The translations under genes and the position numbers were made by a program. From contig JAUXPH010000053.1 of the NCBI GenBank assembly GCA_030683995.1, positions 1 to 64,000 on the forward strand: a stretch of DNA of 64,000 nucleotides, given 5' to 3'. This document shows, one piece after another, positions 18,557 through 29,392 of this stretch; within the stretch, counting starts at the first letter, position 1, and the number at the start of each line of letters is the position of its first letter. The notes below the pieces were generated by a model that saw only the letters and a program-made list of their open reading frames with translations, was not told the DNA's origin and made no database searches. The stretch is from Lutibacter sp. (lineage in GTDB: Bacteria > Bacteroidota > Bacteroidia > Flavobacteriales > Flavobacteriaceae).

Positions 18557-20623
18557 TCAACGAACTCTCGGATTAAAACCGGCAGGCGCGTTTTGCGGTG
18601 AATTTGGATGTGTTATTAAACTGTTTGAAGCCGCCGAATAAATGATCCATTCACTGATGGTGAAAATTGGATTTGGCGCAGAAATCGAAGTTTTTCGCAC
18701 CGCTCTTCCGTCTAGATATTCCCAATTTGTGCCATTTCCATCAACACCAATAACGCCGAAAATATCGATTCTTGCTCCGGTGTTGTTCACCAATTCATAA
18801 ACGTCATCGCCGTTTCCGGAAATATAGGTGGTTTCAATATCCGGAATATCATCAAACAATATTTTGTATTCGCTGCCCGCAATAATCACAAAACCGCCAG
18901 CGGGAATCACGATTCCAGTTAACGCCAATGCCGTTCCGGAAACCGTTGACGCACCATTTAAATATTTATTCAGCTTCCATCCCGTTAAATTTACTTCGCC
19001 AACTCCGGCATTGTACAGTTCCACAAAACGCGCGGAAACATTGTTGTTTGGGTCTGCTACTTCGGTAATCATAATTTTTGGAACCAAAACCACACAAGCT
19101 TCATAAGCTTCCGAAAACTGAACATCCAAAGGGGTTCTCAATTCAAGAACATTGCTTAAAACGCCGATAATATTCCCTTTTCCCTGCGGAAATAATTTGT
19201 TTGCAAAAGTGGCTTTTCCGTTGGTGAAAACCGATAGTTTTGTAGATACGTTGCAGGTTTCCAAAGTGCGAAATCCGTTATTGGTGCCGCTGAAATAGGT
19301 GAATGCCGAACCCAATTCATTATGTGCCAATTGCACATTTTTGACTTTTACCAAGGTGTTTTCAAAAGTGGGATTCAAAATCTCAATGATTGAAATTTCT
19401 TTGGGAATTATGGCAAAATTCTCTCCGCTGTTGTATATGAAATCGGCAATTTGTGTTTCTTCAATTTCAACAATGGCAGTTGCTTTTGGAAAACCGATGG
19501 TTAGAACACCGTCTCTTTTATTCATATACAGTTTGTTCAGCTTCACCAAAACCTTATCGCCAACTTTGTATTGTTCAAAATTGGCTGTTTTGCCAATTAA
19601 AATTTGAATGCCCGCGGTTGCATTTTCAACCGCATCCTGAATCACCAATTTTTTCTCAAAACTCCCATGTTCGTCGCTTGAAATTACAAAACCCTCAAAT
19701 ACATAATTGTTGCTGATTCCGAATTCAACCAGACTTCCTTTGTACATTTCCTTCACCGATTTCAAAGTGATGTTCGGCTGAAAAGAACTGGAATAATCGC
19801 ATCTTGCTGTATTGAATTTTACATCATCTGTATCGCGCAAATACAATTGAAAATCGTCATAATAATTGCTGAAAATAGCCACAACGCTTCCTTTTCCCTC
19901 AGGTAAAACAGTGTTTTTAAAACTGGCGAAACCGCTATTTCTTAGAATAACTTGATCCAAAAAATTACAGGAATTGTCAGTGCTTTCCAGCACACGATTT
20001 ACCGTTGCGGTATTTCCTGCATTTCCGTATGCTTTTCCCAAATCAGCCGATTTAAATTGCACATTTTCAATTTCTATGAGCATTTCCAACATACTTTTAT
20101 TCAGGTCTGCGATGGTCACTTTTTTCGGAATTATTTCAGCAACTTCGCATGAACGCAAAATATATTTGTTGAGTTCCGATCCCAAAATTCCTGCCAATCC
20201 GTCGCCGGTTGCCACACCAATTTGCACGCTTCCAAAACTGTATCCAACCGCCAAACCTTTCAATTTCACGTAAATTTTCCGTCCAACATTGAACTTGGTG
20301 TAAATATTGGTTTGGTTGATGGAAATTTTAATGGCTGCAGTCGGATTCTCGGGCTTGTCCTGAATGGAAATAGACTTGTAAATATTCCCCGATTTGTCGC
20401 TGGAAACCACGTAACCTTCCATAATTAGATCTGTTTCAATAATTTTTGCGCCTCCAAAAGTGTACATTGCTTTTACTTGCTGAATGGTGGTGGTTGCAGT
20501 AAGTTGCGGTTCAGTGCAATCGACATTGGGCGTTTCAAAATCCCCGTCTTTTACACAACTTATAAAAAGGAAAATTAACAGAAGAATTTGGACAGTTTTT
20601 AATGTTTTTTTAGTGTTTTTCAT
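18557..20623 (-). CDS. DUF5689 (two copies) and lamin-tail domain lipoprotein
   Basis: Lipobox LFISCVKDGDFE; two DUF5689-like repeats (TTIQQVKAMYTFGGAKIIETDLIMEGYVVSSDKSGNIYKSISIQDKPENPTAAIKI..); C-terminal LTD (ITEVADPNNNVSARFVELYNAG). Confidence 0.85.
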   Translation of the reverse strand: MKNTKKTLKTVQILLLIFLFISCVKDGDFETPNVDCTEPQLTATTTIQQVKAMYTFGGAKIIETDLIMEGYVVSSDKSGNIYKSISIQDKPENPTAAIKISINQTNIYTKFNVGRKIYVKLKGLAVGYSFGSVQIGVATGDGLAGILGSELNKYILRSCEVAEIIPKKVTIADLNKSMLEMLIEIENVQFKSADLGKAYGNAGNTATVNRVLESTDNSCNFLDQVILRNSGFASFKNTVLPEGKGSVVAIFSNYYDDFQLYLRDTDDVKFNTARCDYSSSFQPNITLKSVKEMYKGSLVEFGISNNYVFEGFVISSDEHGSFEKKLVIQDAVENATAGIQILIGKTANFEQYKVGDKVLVKLNKLYMNKRDGVLTIGFPKATAIVEIEETQIADFIYNSGENFAIIPKEISIIEILNPTFENTLVKVKNVQLAHNELGSAFTYFSGTNNGFRTLETCNVSTKLSVFTNGKATFANKLFPQGKGNIIGVLSNVLELRTPLDVQFSEAYEACVVLVPKIMITEVADPNNNVSARFVELYNAGVGEVNLTGWKLNKYLNGASTVSGTALALTGIVIPAGGFVIIAGSEYKILFDDIPDIETTYISGNGDDVYELVNNTGARIDIFGVIGVDGNGTNWEYLDGRAVRKTSISAPNPIFTISEWIIYSAASNSLITHPNSPQNAPAGFNPRVR

Positions 20624-20634
20624 AGCGCTCATTT

Positions 20635-23394
20635 TTAAAATCTTACATATAAATTCAAATAATACGAGGTTTTTCCGCCGTACCAATATTTTGGTCCGAA
20701 AATGGGTTTTTCTAACTGTTTGTCCTCTTTTAATTCGGGGTAATTGGATTTCCGCGATTGCTCAAATCCGCCGGTCTTAAACAATTCTCCCAAAATATTG
20801 TTGATACCCATAAAAAATCCGAGATAATAGGCGTCAATTTTCCACGATTTTCCGCCAACGGCATTCACCAAAAAAGCGGGATCAAATTTTTCCTGTTTCA
20901 ATAAATGATCAACTTGTTCCTGGGTAACCTGAACACCGGTTTCATCATCCAAAAAAGGCACGCCATCGGAGTCCAGATAAAAATTATTGGTTCGCAACAA
21001 AGGAGAAATATCCAAGTAATTGTTCGATAAATAGTTGGCGTTTATCTGAAAAAACCAATATGCCGGATCGCGGTATTCAAAAGTGAAAGAATAGGCGCGT
21101 TGCGGCGTTCCGGAAATGTGGTAATTCTTCAAATATGCCGTTCCGAAATTGCTGTTTAAATCGGTGAAAGTTTCAGAAATCAGGTACAATTGAGGATTGT
21201 TGCTATAGGTAAATTGCCCAACAGAACCCGCTGCAAGCAGTTTTACGGTGGGCAAAACCTGATATTCAAAACTCAATTCTGCGCCCATATTCGTTTTTTC
21301 GACGCCCGTAATAATTTCGTTCACAAAATCGGCCTGGTCACCCAGCAAACCTTCCGCAAAATAGAAAGAAGTTTCAATGGCATCGCTAAATTTTGTGTAA
21401 TAAGCCGTCAATCGAGATTGAATTTTTGGCGCACGAAAAACATAACTCAAATCTCCAGTCACAATTTTCTCGCTCGATAAATCGGGCGTAATGCTGTTGT
21501 TTACCCGCGAATTGGAAAAAGCCGTTTTTATGGTGGGCGCGTTTGTGGTGTAAGCGCCGTTTAAAGTGACCAAATGCCGCCCGGTAATTTTATAGGTGGC
21601 ACCCGCTTTTGCGCCAAAATCCATAAAATGTTGCTGTTCACCTTTTCCAAAAGAATTTTCAAAATAAGTGCCGTTTTTATACAAACCATCCCGCTGATAA
21701 TTGCTGCTTTTTACGTTCAATCCTACAAAATAATCAAAATTATTTTGCGTACCCTGCACTTGCCCAAAAGCGCTTGCCGTAAAAGCATTGACCGTGTAAT
21801 TGTATTGAAATGTGTCACCTTCAACAACGGTTCGATTCGGATTGTTTAAGTCGTTTTGCCGTGCATCGCCAAGCGCATATTGGTCTAAATCCACAAAACC
21901 GTTTCCGCCCAACAAATCGAGCATATTTGCATAATTTTTTGAGCTTAAACTTTTGAAGGAAACACCTCCGTTGAAGTTTAAATTCTCCGTAAATTTTGTG
22001 TTGATGAGCGAATTTGCTGAAAATTGCGTGTCGTCAACCCGGTCTTCATACAAATAATACAAGGAATTTCCGTTATCGGCGTTTGCCTGATACAATTCAT
22101 TCCATTTTATTTTTCCGTTTTTCAAAAATTCCTGTTCCGATAAATAGGCGTTTGCGTAATCTGGATTGTCAGGATATCTCAAAAAATTGCTGGGCAAATA
22201 TTTCCAATAGGTTGGATCGGGATTTAGCGCGTTAAAATAGCCCAACCGACTGTTGCCGATATGCCCAAACTGATAAGCCAAAGTGGATTTTATCGTTGTG
22301 TTTTCACGTTCATAAAAATGGCTCAGCATTACTATAGGCTCAAAAATTTCCTTGATTCTTGAGTTTCGCTTATCGCCTTCCTGATTTCCCCAATACGTAT
22401 TGTATTGATATCCTTTTAAATCGTAAACTTCCTGGGTATTTGGCGAGGATTTTCCGCGTTTGTTGGGCGTTGCGAAAGCCGTAAAATTCAAGCTGTGGTT
22501 GCTGCTAAACCTTTTTTCCACTGCCAAAAAACCCGACCACGCATTGTAGGAAGTTCCTTCAATATAACCTTCCTGAGCAAATCTGCGGGATGCCGAAACC
22601 ACAAAAGCCAAGTTTTTTTTGTTCCATCCGGAAGCGTAGGTTGCCATTGCACGGCCGGTATAACTTTTATTGGTTGATGAAAGGGAAACTTTTTTTACCG
22701 CCTGATAATCGGATGCTCTGGTGCTAAAATTTGTGGTGCCTAAAATGCCGCCAAAAGTGTGATCGGAAGCCGCAATGCCATTGGAAAATTCCTGATTTCT
22801 GAACGCATCGTTCAAACCGCCCCAATTGCTCCATTGCGGACGGCCGTCGTACAATTTATTCATTTCAATGCCGTTGATTGCGATGGTTCCGTAGCTGGAA
22901 TCGTACCCACGGACTTTAAACCAAGCCTGGCTGAAATTAAAAGCGGCGGCCTGTAAATAAGCATCTTTAGAAGACTGGAACAACCCCGCAATATAATCGG
23001 AACTTTTCCCCTCTTCATCCAACAAATCTTCATCAGTTAAAAAAATAAGGCTTGTTTCATATTTTTCAACAATGGTTTTTTGTAAAAATACAGTGCCTAA
23101 ATCATAAGATTTAGCTTCAATAATGTTGATGGGAAATTCTTGCGTTTCAAAACCTTCAAATTGAAATTGAAGCGTGTAATTTCCAACAGGAATATTTTCA
23201 ATGGTGAATTCCCCGTTGAAATTTGTTTCCGAAGAAATATTTAAAGATGAAATTTTCAGGAAAACGCCTTGCAAGGATTCTTCTGAAGTAGCTTCAATAA
23301 CTTTTCCTTTGATGGAAGCAAGGCTTTGTGCATCTGAATTAACGGCATAAAAAAGACACACAATAGTAGCAACAACTATTATTTTCATAGACAA
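20635..23394 (-). CDS. TonB-dependent receptor with N-terminal carboxypeptidase-like regulatory domain
   Basis: SIKGKVIEATSEESLQGVFLKI..GNYTLQF, plug domain, long beta-barrel ending YYLNLYVRF. Confidence 0.92.
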   Translation of the reverse strand: MSMKIIVVATIVCLFYAVNSDAQSLASIKGKVIEATSEESLQGVFLKISSLNISSETNFNGEFTIENIPVGNYTLQFQFEGFETQEFPINIIEAKSYDLGTVFLQKTIVEKYETSLIFLTDEDLLDEEGKSSDYIAGLFQSSKDAYLQAAAFNFSQAWFKVRGYDSSYGTIAINGIEMNKLYDGRPQWSNWGGLNDAFRNQEFSNGIAASDHTFGGILGTTNFSTRASDYQAVKKVSLSSTNKSYTGRAMATYASGWNKKNLAFVVSASRRFAQEGYIEGTSYNAWSGFLAVEKRFSSNHSLNFTAFATPNKRGKSSPNTQEVYDLKGYQYNTYWGNQEGDKRNSRIKEIFEPIVMLSHFYERENTTIKSTLAYQFGHIGNSRLGYFNALNPDPTYWKYLPSNFLRYPDNPDYANAYLSEQEFLKNGKIKWNELYQANADNGNSLYYLYEDRVDDTQFSANSLINTKFTENLNFNGGVSFKSLSSKNYANMLDLLGGNGFVDLDQYALGDARQNDLNNPNRTVVEGDTFQYNYTVNAFTASAFGQVQGTQNNFDYFVGLNVKSSNYQRDGLYKNGTYFENSFGKGEQQHFMDFGAKAGATYKITGRHLVTLNGAYTTNAPTIKTAFSNSRVNNSITPDLSSEKIVTGDLSYVFRAPKIQSRLTAYYTKFSDAIETSFYFAEGLLGDQADFVNEIITGVEKTNMGAELSFEYQVLPTVKLLAAGSVGQFTYSNNPQLYLISETFTDLNSNFGTAYLKNYHISGTPQRAYSFTFEYRDPAYWFFQINANYLSNNYLDISPLLRTNNFYLDSDGVPFLDDETGVQVTQEQVDHLLKQEKFDPAFLVNAVGGKSWKIDAYYLGFFMGINNILGELFKTGGFEQSRKSNYPELKEDKQLEKPIFGPKYWYGGKTSYYLNLYVRF

Positions 23395-23531
23395 TTTTTT
23401 ATGAAAGTAATCTTTATTTGAACACCAACACCAAAAATCAAAAAAATAATTTTTCTATCTTATTGAAATATAGCTAATTATTTCAACTGTGATTGATATT
23501 TTGTTTTATATTGGTTCCATAAAAAAATGCT

Positions 23532-24575
23532 ATGAAACGACTTTCTCTTCTTCTGATTTTAATTTTTGTTGCAATTCAACCAATTTTCGGCCAAAAAAAA
23601 TATGACATCAAAACCATCGCTTTTTACAATTTGGAAAATCTTTTTGATATTGTTGATGATACTTTAAAGCTCGATGAATCGAGCCCGATTATGGCGATTA
23701 AAGAAAATCGTGAAGCCATTTATCAGCTAAAATTGAACAATATGGCGAAAGTGCTTTCTGAAATTGGTGCGGAAGAAGCCAAAAACAGTCCGGTAATTAT
23801 TGGCGTTGCCGAAATTGAAAATTATGCCGTGTTGGAAGATTTGGTGAATACTTCGTTTTTAAAGGACAAACAATATGGCATTATCCATTACGATTCGCCC
23901 GATTTACGTGGCATTGACGTGGGTTTGTTGTACCAAACCAACCATTTTAAACCCATTTATCACGAAACTTTCGAGTTGCGTTTATGGGATGGCAATTATA
24001 GAATATACACCCGTGACCAATTGTTGGTTTCCGGATATTTGGGCGATGAACTCATTCACATCATCGTAAATCATTGGCCTTCCAGACTTGGCGGTGAAGC
24101 AAAAAGTCGGTCAAAAAGAGAAAAGGCAGCCTATTTAAACACTCAAATCATCGCAAAAATAAAGGAAACCGATCCCAATCCCAAAATTATCTTGATGGGC
24201 GATTTAAATGACGATCCCACCAACAGCAGCTTAAAAAAAATCTTAAAAACCAAAGGCAAAAAATCGGATGTTGAAGCCGGTGACATTTACAACCCGATGG
24301 AAGATCTGTTCAGGCGCGGGCAAAATACCTTGGCTTATCGGGACAACATCAACCTGTTCGACCAAATTATGTTTACTTCGCCGTTGTTGACCACCACAAA
24401 TGATTTTTCATCCTATAAAATGTACAAAACGGCCATTTTTAAGCCGCAATATTTGACCACCCAAACCGGAAAATACAAAGGCTATCCGTTCAGAAGTTGG
24501 GGAAATGGCGGATTCACCGGCGGCTACAGCGACCATTATCCGGTGTATTTGTATTTGATAAAGGAGGTTTTTTAA
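23532..24575 (+). CDS. Secreted endonuclease/exonuclease/phosphatase family protein
   Basis: Signal peptide; TIAFYNLENLFD, IGVAEIEN, VNHWPSRLGGEAKSRSKR, LMGDLNDDPTN, YSDHYPVYL. Confidence 0.92.
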   Translation: MKRLSLLLILIFVAIQPIFGQKKYDIKTIAFYNLENLFDIVDDTLKLDESSPIMAIKENREAIYQLKLNNMAKVLSEIGAEEAKNSPVIIGVAEIENYAVLEDLVNTSFLKDKQYGIIHYDSPDLRGIDVGLLYQTNHFKPIYHETFELRLWDGNYRIYTRDQLLVSGYLGDELIHIIVNHWPSRLGGEAKSRSKREKAAYLNTQIIAKIKETDPNPKIILMGDLNDDPTNSSLKKILKTKGKKSDVEAGDIYNPMEDLFRRGQNTLAYRDNINLFDQIMFTSPLLTTTNDFSSYKMYKTAIFKPQYLTTQTGKYKGYPFRSWGNGGFTGGYSDHYPVYLYLIKEVF

Positions 24576-24636
24576 GCGGTTTTTAAAAAGTATCAGGTAT
24601 TTGATGCCTTTATTAGAAAAATCAAATGAACTTTTA

Positions 24637-24740
24637 ACTTTTTTTGGGGCATTTCCCGCCAGCTGGCGGGCCGCGCTTTCCGTTTTATCTTTTTTTGCGC
24701 TCCGCTCCAAAAAAGTATGTCACTGCAATCGCTAACGCAA
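24637..24740 (-). repeat. Dispersed intergenic element, copy A
   Basis: Reverse complement: GCGTTAGCGATTGCAGTGACATACTTTTTTGGAGCGGAGCGCAAAAAAAGATAAAACGGAAAGCGCGGCCCGCCAGCTGGCGGGAAATGCCCC. Confidence 0.8.
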
Positions 24741-24868
24741 ATTGAATTTCTATTTATAATCGTTATTTCTTTGTGAAAACTGCCAATAAATGCAAATTCA
24801 ATAACAGAAATAAAAATTAAAAGCAATAGATTTGTGAATTAGTCCATAAAACCCAAATAATAGAAATT

Positions 24869-26806
24869 ATGCATAAAACACTAATCTCTTTTTTAGTATC
24901 ATTTGCGTTTATCGCAATGTCGGCCCAAGAGGTAATGACACCTGAAAAACTGCTTCAAATCAACAAAGTTTCAGGAAAAGGATTGACCAAAGACGGCAAC
25001 AGCCTTATTTACAGCATTTCAAAATACTCACTCGAAAAAAACAGCTCAGAAACAACAACGTACCAAATGCCAATTGCTGGAGGAAATGCCCAGGTAATCA
25101 CTGATTATAAAGCGTTATTGGCAGATAAAAGTGTTTCGCCCGACGGCAAATACAAAATTTCCACTGCCGAAGTAAAACTGAAAAACATCAGCGGAAAAGA
25201 TTTTTATCCGGAAGTTACCGGTTCAAACGTCCAAATTTATGACGAACTCAATTATCGCCATTGGGATACTTGGGAAGACGGCGCTTACAGCCATATTATG
25301 TACCAGCCGGTTTCTGATGCAGCTTCTGAACCAATCGATATTATGGCTGGAGAACCTTTCGACAGTCCGCAAAAACCTTTTGGCGGACCGGAAGATTATT
25401 TGTGGAGCCCCGACAGCAAAAACATTTTATATGTTGCCAAAAAATTAAGTGGCGCCGCTTACGCTTCAAGCACCAATTCCGATATTTACCAATACAATCT
25501 GGAAACAAAAACCACCACCAATTTAACTTCAGAAAACAAAGGATACGACACTAATCCGGCATTTTCTTCCAAAGGACAATTGGCGTGGCTTCAAATGAAA
25601 AGAGACGGCTATGAATCAGATAAAAAAGACATTATTGTTTCAATTAATGGCGCGGCTATCAATTTAACGGCAAACTGGGACGGAACCGTTGACAGTTTTG
25701 TATGGCAAGATAAGGGCGATAAAATTTATTTTGTGGCTCCGGTTTTGGGAACCGTACAATTGTTTGAAATCGGAATTCCTGTTTCAGGAAAGAAAAGCAG
25801 CGCATTAAAACAACTTACCAACGGGCAATTTGATGTTCACAGCATTGTGGGCCAATCAAAGCAAACAATTGTGGTGAGCAGAAGAGATATGAACCACGCG
25901 CCAGAGTTGTATTCCGTAAATTTAAGCAACGGAAAAATGACGCAATTAACGCAAGCCAATGACGCTTTTTACAATGGCATTACGCTGAGCAAAGTTGAAA
26001 AAAGAATGGTAAAAACAACCGACGGCAAAGACATGCTGACCTGGGTTATTTATCCACCAAATTTTGATCCTGCAAAAAAATACCCAACTATATTATACTG
26101 TCAGGGCGGACCGCAAGGCGCTTTAAGCCAAATTTATTCTTTACGATGGAACTTCCAGTTGATGGCAGCAAACGGTTATATTATTGTTGCGCCAAACAGA
26201 AGGGGAATGCCGGGTTATGGCGTGGAATGGAATGAACAAATAAGCAAGGATTATGGCGGACAAAATATGCAGGATTATTTATCTGCCATTGATGAATTGG
26301 CGAAAGAACCTTATGTAGACAATGATCGTTTGGGCGCTATTGGTGCAAGTTACGGCGGTTATTCGGTATTTTATTTGGCCGGAATGCACGAAGGAAGATT
26401 CAAAAGTTTTATTTCTCACGATGGTATTTTCAACTGGAAAAGCATGTACGGAACCACGGAGGAATTGTTCTTTGTGAATTGGGATTTGGGCGGCCCTTAT
26501 TGGGATAAAAACAACGTTGATGCACAAAAAGCCTATACTGAATTTAACCCTGTGGAAAAAGTTGACCAATGGAATACGCCAATTCTGATTATCCAAGGCG
26601 GAAAAGATTTCAGGGTGCCAATCGGACAAGGGTTGGAAGCTTTTCAGGCAGCGCAATTGCAAGGTATCAAAAGTAAATTATTGTATTTTCCTGAAGAAAA
26701 TCACTGGATTTTAGACAATCAGAACAGTTTGGTTTGGCAACGCGAATTTTTCAAATGGCTGAAAGAAACTTTAATGGATATTCCAACATCACAAAAACCT
26801 ATTTAA
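24869..26806 (+). CDS. S9 family prolyl oligopeptidase / acyl-aminoacyl-peptidase-like
   Basis: WD40-like PD repeats, catalytic GASYGGYSVFYLAG, Asp in GGKDFRVP, His in EENHWI. Confidence 0.94.
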   Translation: MHKTLISFLVSFAFIAMSAQEVMTPEKLLQINKVSGKGLTKDGNSLIYSISKYSLEKNSSETTTYQMPIAGGNAQVITDYKALLADKSVSPDGKYKISTAEVKLKNISGKDFYPEVTGSNVQIYDELNYRHWDTWEDGAYSHIMYQPVSDAASEPIDIMAGEPFDSPQKPFGGPEDYLWSPDSKNILYVAKKLSGAAYASSTNSDIYQYNLETKTTTNLTSENKGYDTNPAFSSKGQLAWLQMKRDGYESDKKDIIVSINGAAINLTANWDGTVDSFVWQDKGDKIYFVAPVLGTVQLFEIGIPVSGKKSSALKQLTNGQFDVHSIVGQSKQTIVVSRRDMNHAPELYSVNLSNGKMTQLTQANDAFYNGITLSKVEKRMVKTTDGKDMLTWVIYPPNFDPAKKYPTILYCQGGPQGALSQIYSLRWNFQLMAANGYIIVAPNRRGMPGYGVEWNEQISKDYGGQNMQDYLSAIDELAKEPYVDNDRLGAIGASYGGYSVFYLAGMHEGRFKSFISHDGIFNWKSMYGTTEELFFVNWDLGGPYWDKNNVDAQKAYTEFNPVEKVDQWNTPILIIQGGKDFRVPIGQGLEAFQAAQLQGIKSKLLYFPEENHWILDNQNSLVWQREFFKWLKETLMDIPTSQKPI

Positions 26807-26825
26807 AAATCGGAATTTATCAAAC

Positions 26826-26860
26826 AAAAAAGGTGAAGAAAAAATTCTTCACCTTTTTTT
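26826..26860 (+). terminator. Intrinsic terminator after S9 peptidase
   Basis: AAAAAAGGTGAAGAAAAAATTCTTCACCTTTTTTT. Confidence 0.85.
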
Positions 26861-26965
26861 AATTGCTGAACTTTTAACTATTTCCTATCCCCAACCCTTT
26901 CCCAAGGAAAGGGAGTTTAATTTAGATTAAAAACTTTTAACATTTAACCTATAACTTTTCAACTT

Positions 26966-28684
26966 TTAGCTCTCAACCTCAATATCCTTCAGCAAAAGCT
27001 GCAATGTTTTATAGCCGTTCCACTCATTTTCATCGATGTGAAAAGCGGCTTTAAATGCATTTTTATTTTGGATGATTTCGTGTTTGTCGCCCATTCCAAA
27101 TCCGATGGCGTTGTACGTTGTTTGGTTGGTGCCTTCAAAAAGATTCAGCTTTAAATGCGTTTCATCGGAGCCCACTTTTTTTCCGTAACCATTGTCGCGC
27201 AGGCCGCCGCACATAAAAACGGGTTTCATATTTTGTGGCCCAAAAGGCGAGAGCTGATTCATAATTCTGAAGAATTTTGGTGTAATTTCTGAAAGGCTGA
27301 TTTCGGCATCAATGGCAATTTCGGGCGTTCGCAATTCCTCGGGCAAGGTGTTTTTTACAACTTCTTCAAACTTATTCTTGAAATTTTGGTAATTTTCTTC
27401 TTTTAAGGTCAATCCGGCCGCATATTTATGTCCGCCAAACTGCTCAATAAATTCGGTACATTGTTCCAGCGCTTCATATACGTCAAATCCTTTTACAGAT
27501 CGTGCTGATGCCGCCAATTTTTCGCCGCTTTTTGTGAAAACCAGGGTTGGTTTGTAGTGAGTTTCAATCAATCGCGAAGCCACAATGCCAATCACGCCTT
27601 TGTGCCAATTTTCGGAATAAACAACTGTTGAATAATTATCCTGTTCCTTGTTTTCTTCAATTTGAAGCAAGGCCTCTTGGGTGATTAACTTGTCCAAATC
27701 CTTCCGGTCGTTGTTATTTTGCTCAATTTCCAAAGCAAATTTAACGGCCGAATCGAAATCCAGTTCGGTCAACAATTCAACAGCGTAGTTTCCGTGTTTA
27801 ATTCTTCCGGCGGCATTAATTCTTGGCGCAATAATAAACACCACATCGGTAATGTTTAATTCCACTTTTTTAATTTGGTGAATCATCGCTTTGATGCCGT
27901 TTCTCGGATTGGAGTTGATTACCTGCAATCCAAAATAAGCCAAAATCCTGTTTTCACCGGTGATGGGCACAATATCGGCAGCGATGGCGGTTGCCACCAA
28001 ATCTAAATACGGAACCAGATCATCAATGGTCTGGTTTCTTTTGCTTGCCAACGCCTGAATTAGCTTAAAACCTACGCCACAGCCACACAACTCATCGTAC
28101 GGATATTCGCAATCAACTCGTTTTGGATCTAAAACCGCGACAGCATCCGGAATTTTGTTACCCGGACGGTGATGGTCGCAAATAATGAAATCGATGCCTT
28201 TTTCTTTTGCATAATTTACTTTATCAATGGCTTTTATGCCGCAATCCAACGCAATAATTAAGGAAATATCATTGTCGTGCGCAAAATCGATTCCCATATA
28301 GGAAATCCCGTAACCTTCGGCATACCTGTCCGGAATATATGTCGCGATATTTGGGTAAAATGTTTTTAAATAGGACGACAGCATAGAAACGGAAGTTGTG
28401 CCATCCACATCATAATCGCCATAAACCATGATGTTTTCGTTTTCGGAGATTGCTTTTTCAATGCGTACAACCGCTTTGTCCATATCCTTCATCAAAAAAG
28501 GATCGTGCAAATTTTTTAAACTCGGACGAAAAAAGGCTTTGGCCTGGTCGTAAGTTTCAATGTTTCGTTGCACCAACAATTTGGCCAAGGTGTAGTCTAT
28601 GCCCAAATCCCGGGCTAATTTTGAAGTGATTTGAGGATCTGTATCCAATTTTAATTTCCATCGCATAGCAGTGCTTTTTTCCAA
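26966..28684 (-). CDS. recJ: Single-stranded-DNA-specific exonuclease RecJ
   Basis: VYGDYDVDGTTSVSML, IICDHHRPG, INAAGRIKHG, GGHKYAAGL. Confidence 0.96.
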   Translation of the reverse strand: MEKSTAMRWKLKLDTDPQITSKLARDLGIDYTLAKLLVQRNIETYDQAKAFFRPSLKNLHDPFLMKDMDKAVVRIEKAISENENIMVYGDYDVDGTTSVSMLSSYLKTFYPNIATYIPDRYAEGYGISYMGIDFAHDNDISLIIALDCGIKAIDKVNYAKEKGIDFIICDHHRPGNKIPDAVAVLDPKRVDCEYPYDELCGCGVGFKLIQALASKRNQTIDDLVPYLDLVATAIAADIVPITGENRILAYFGLQVINSNPRNGIKAMIHQIKKVELNITDVVFIIAPRINAAGRIKHGNYAVELLTELDFDSAVKFALEIEQNNNDRKDLDKLITQEALLQIEENKEQDNYSTVVYSENWHKGVIGIVASRLIETHYKPTLVFTKSGEKLAASARSVKGFDVYEALEQCTEFIEQFGGHKYAAGLTLKEENYQNFKNKFEEVVKNTLPEELRTPEIAIDAEISLSEITPKFFRIMNQLSPFGPQNMKPVFMCGGLRDNGYGKKVGSDETHLKLNLFEGTNQTTYNAIGFGMGDKHEIIQNKNAFKAAFHIDENEWNGYKTLQLLLKDIEVES

Positions 28685-28779
28685 AAGTAAGCAAATTTAC
28701 CTTATGATTTGCTTTTGGTTGTTTGCCGAAAAATAAAAGTAAATCTTAAAAAAACTATCGCGAGTCCGCGCCAGCGAGC

Positions 28780-29199
28780 TTATTTATCGAAATATTGAAT
28801 TTCTGTGGTAACTTCAGCAAATTTGCGGAACATTTCCATCACGCCGCAATAACTTTCAACAGAAAGATTTACCGCTTTTTCAATTTTATCCTTTTTAAAA
28901 TCTTCGCCATAAAATTTATAAATTACTTTTACTTTATCGTAAACTTTTGGATTTTCTTCAGTAAGGTTTGCTTCCACTTCAATATTAAAATTCCTCACTT
29001 CGGCGCGCATTTTTTTTAACAAAGAAGCAACATCCATCGCTGTGCAGCCCGCCAAAGATGTTAGCATCAAGGCTTTTGGCCGCAACCCTTTCCCTTGTCC
29101 GCCGGCCTCTTCGGCAGCATCAATCATCACAGTTCCTTCAGGTGCTACCGATTCAAAAAGCATTTTCCCTTTCCAGCTCACTTCAATTTTATTAATCAT
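28780..29199 (-). CDS. OsmC family protein
   Basis: GKGLRPKALMLTSLAGCTAMDVASLLKKMR; YCGVMEMF. Start at MINKIEVSWKG preferred. Confidence 0.9.
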   Translation of the reverse strand: MINKIEVSWKGKMLFESVAPEGTVMIDAAEEAGGQGKGLRPKALMLTSLAGCTAMDVASLLKKMRAEVRNFNIEVEANLTEENPKVYDKVKVIYKFYGEDFKKDKIEKAVNLSVESYCGVMEMFRKFAEVTTEIQYFDK

Positions 29200-29322
29200 A
29201 ATTTTATTATTAATTTGAATTACAAATTTACAAGAATTTTTACCATTGGAAAGCAAATACTTTACAATTCCCAGATGCTAAAAACATCTTTAAAAATTTA
29301 AAACACATTAAAAAAATTTATG

Positions 29323-29330
29323 TACTTTTG
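29323..29330 (+). promoter_or_regulatory. -7 box TACTTTTG upstream of tRNA-Ala
   Basis: Matches TAnnTTTG. Confidence 0.55.
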
Positions 29331-29392
29331 CGCCACTACATTTTAAATGTAGGTTTCAACCTGTCGGCCAACGGTTGAAAAATTACAAAATT

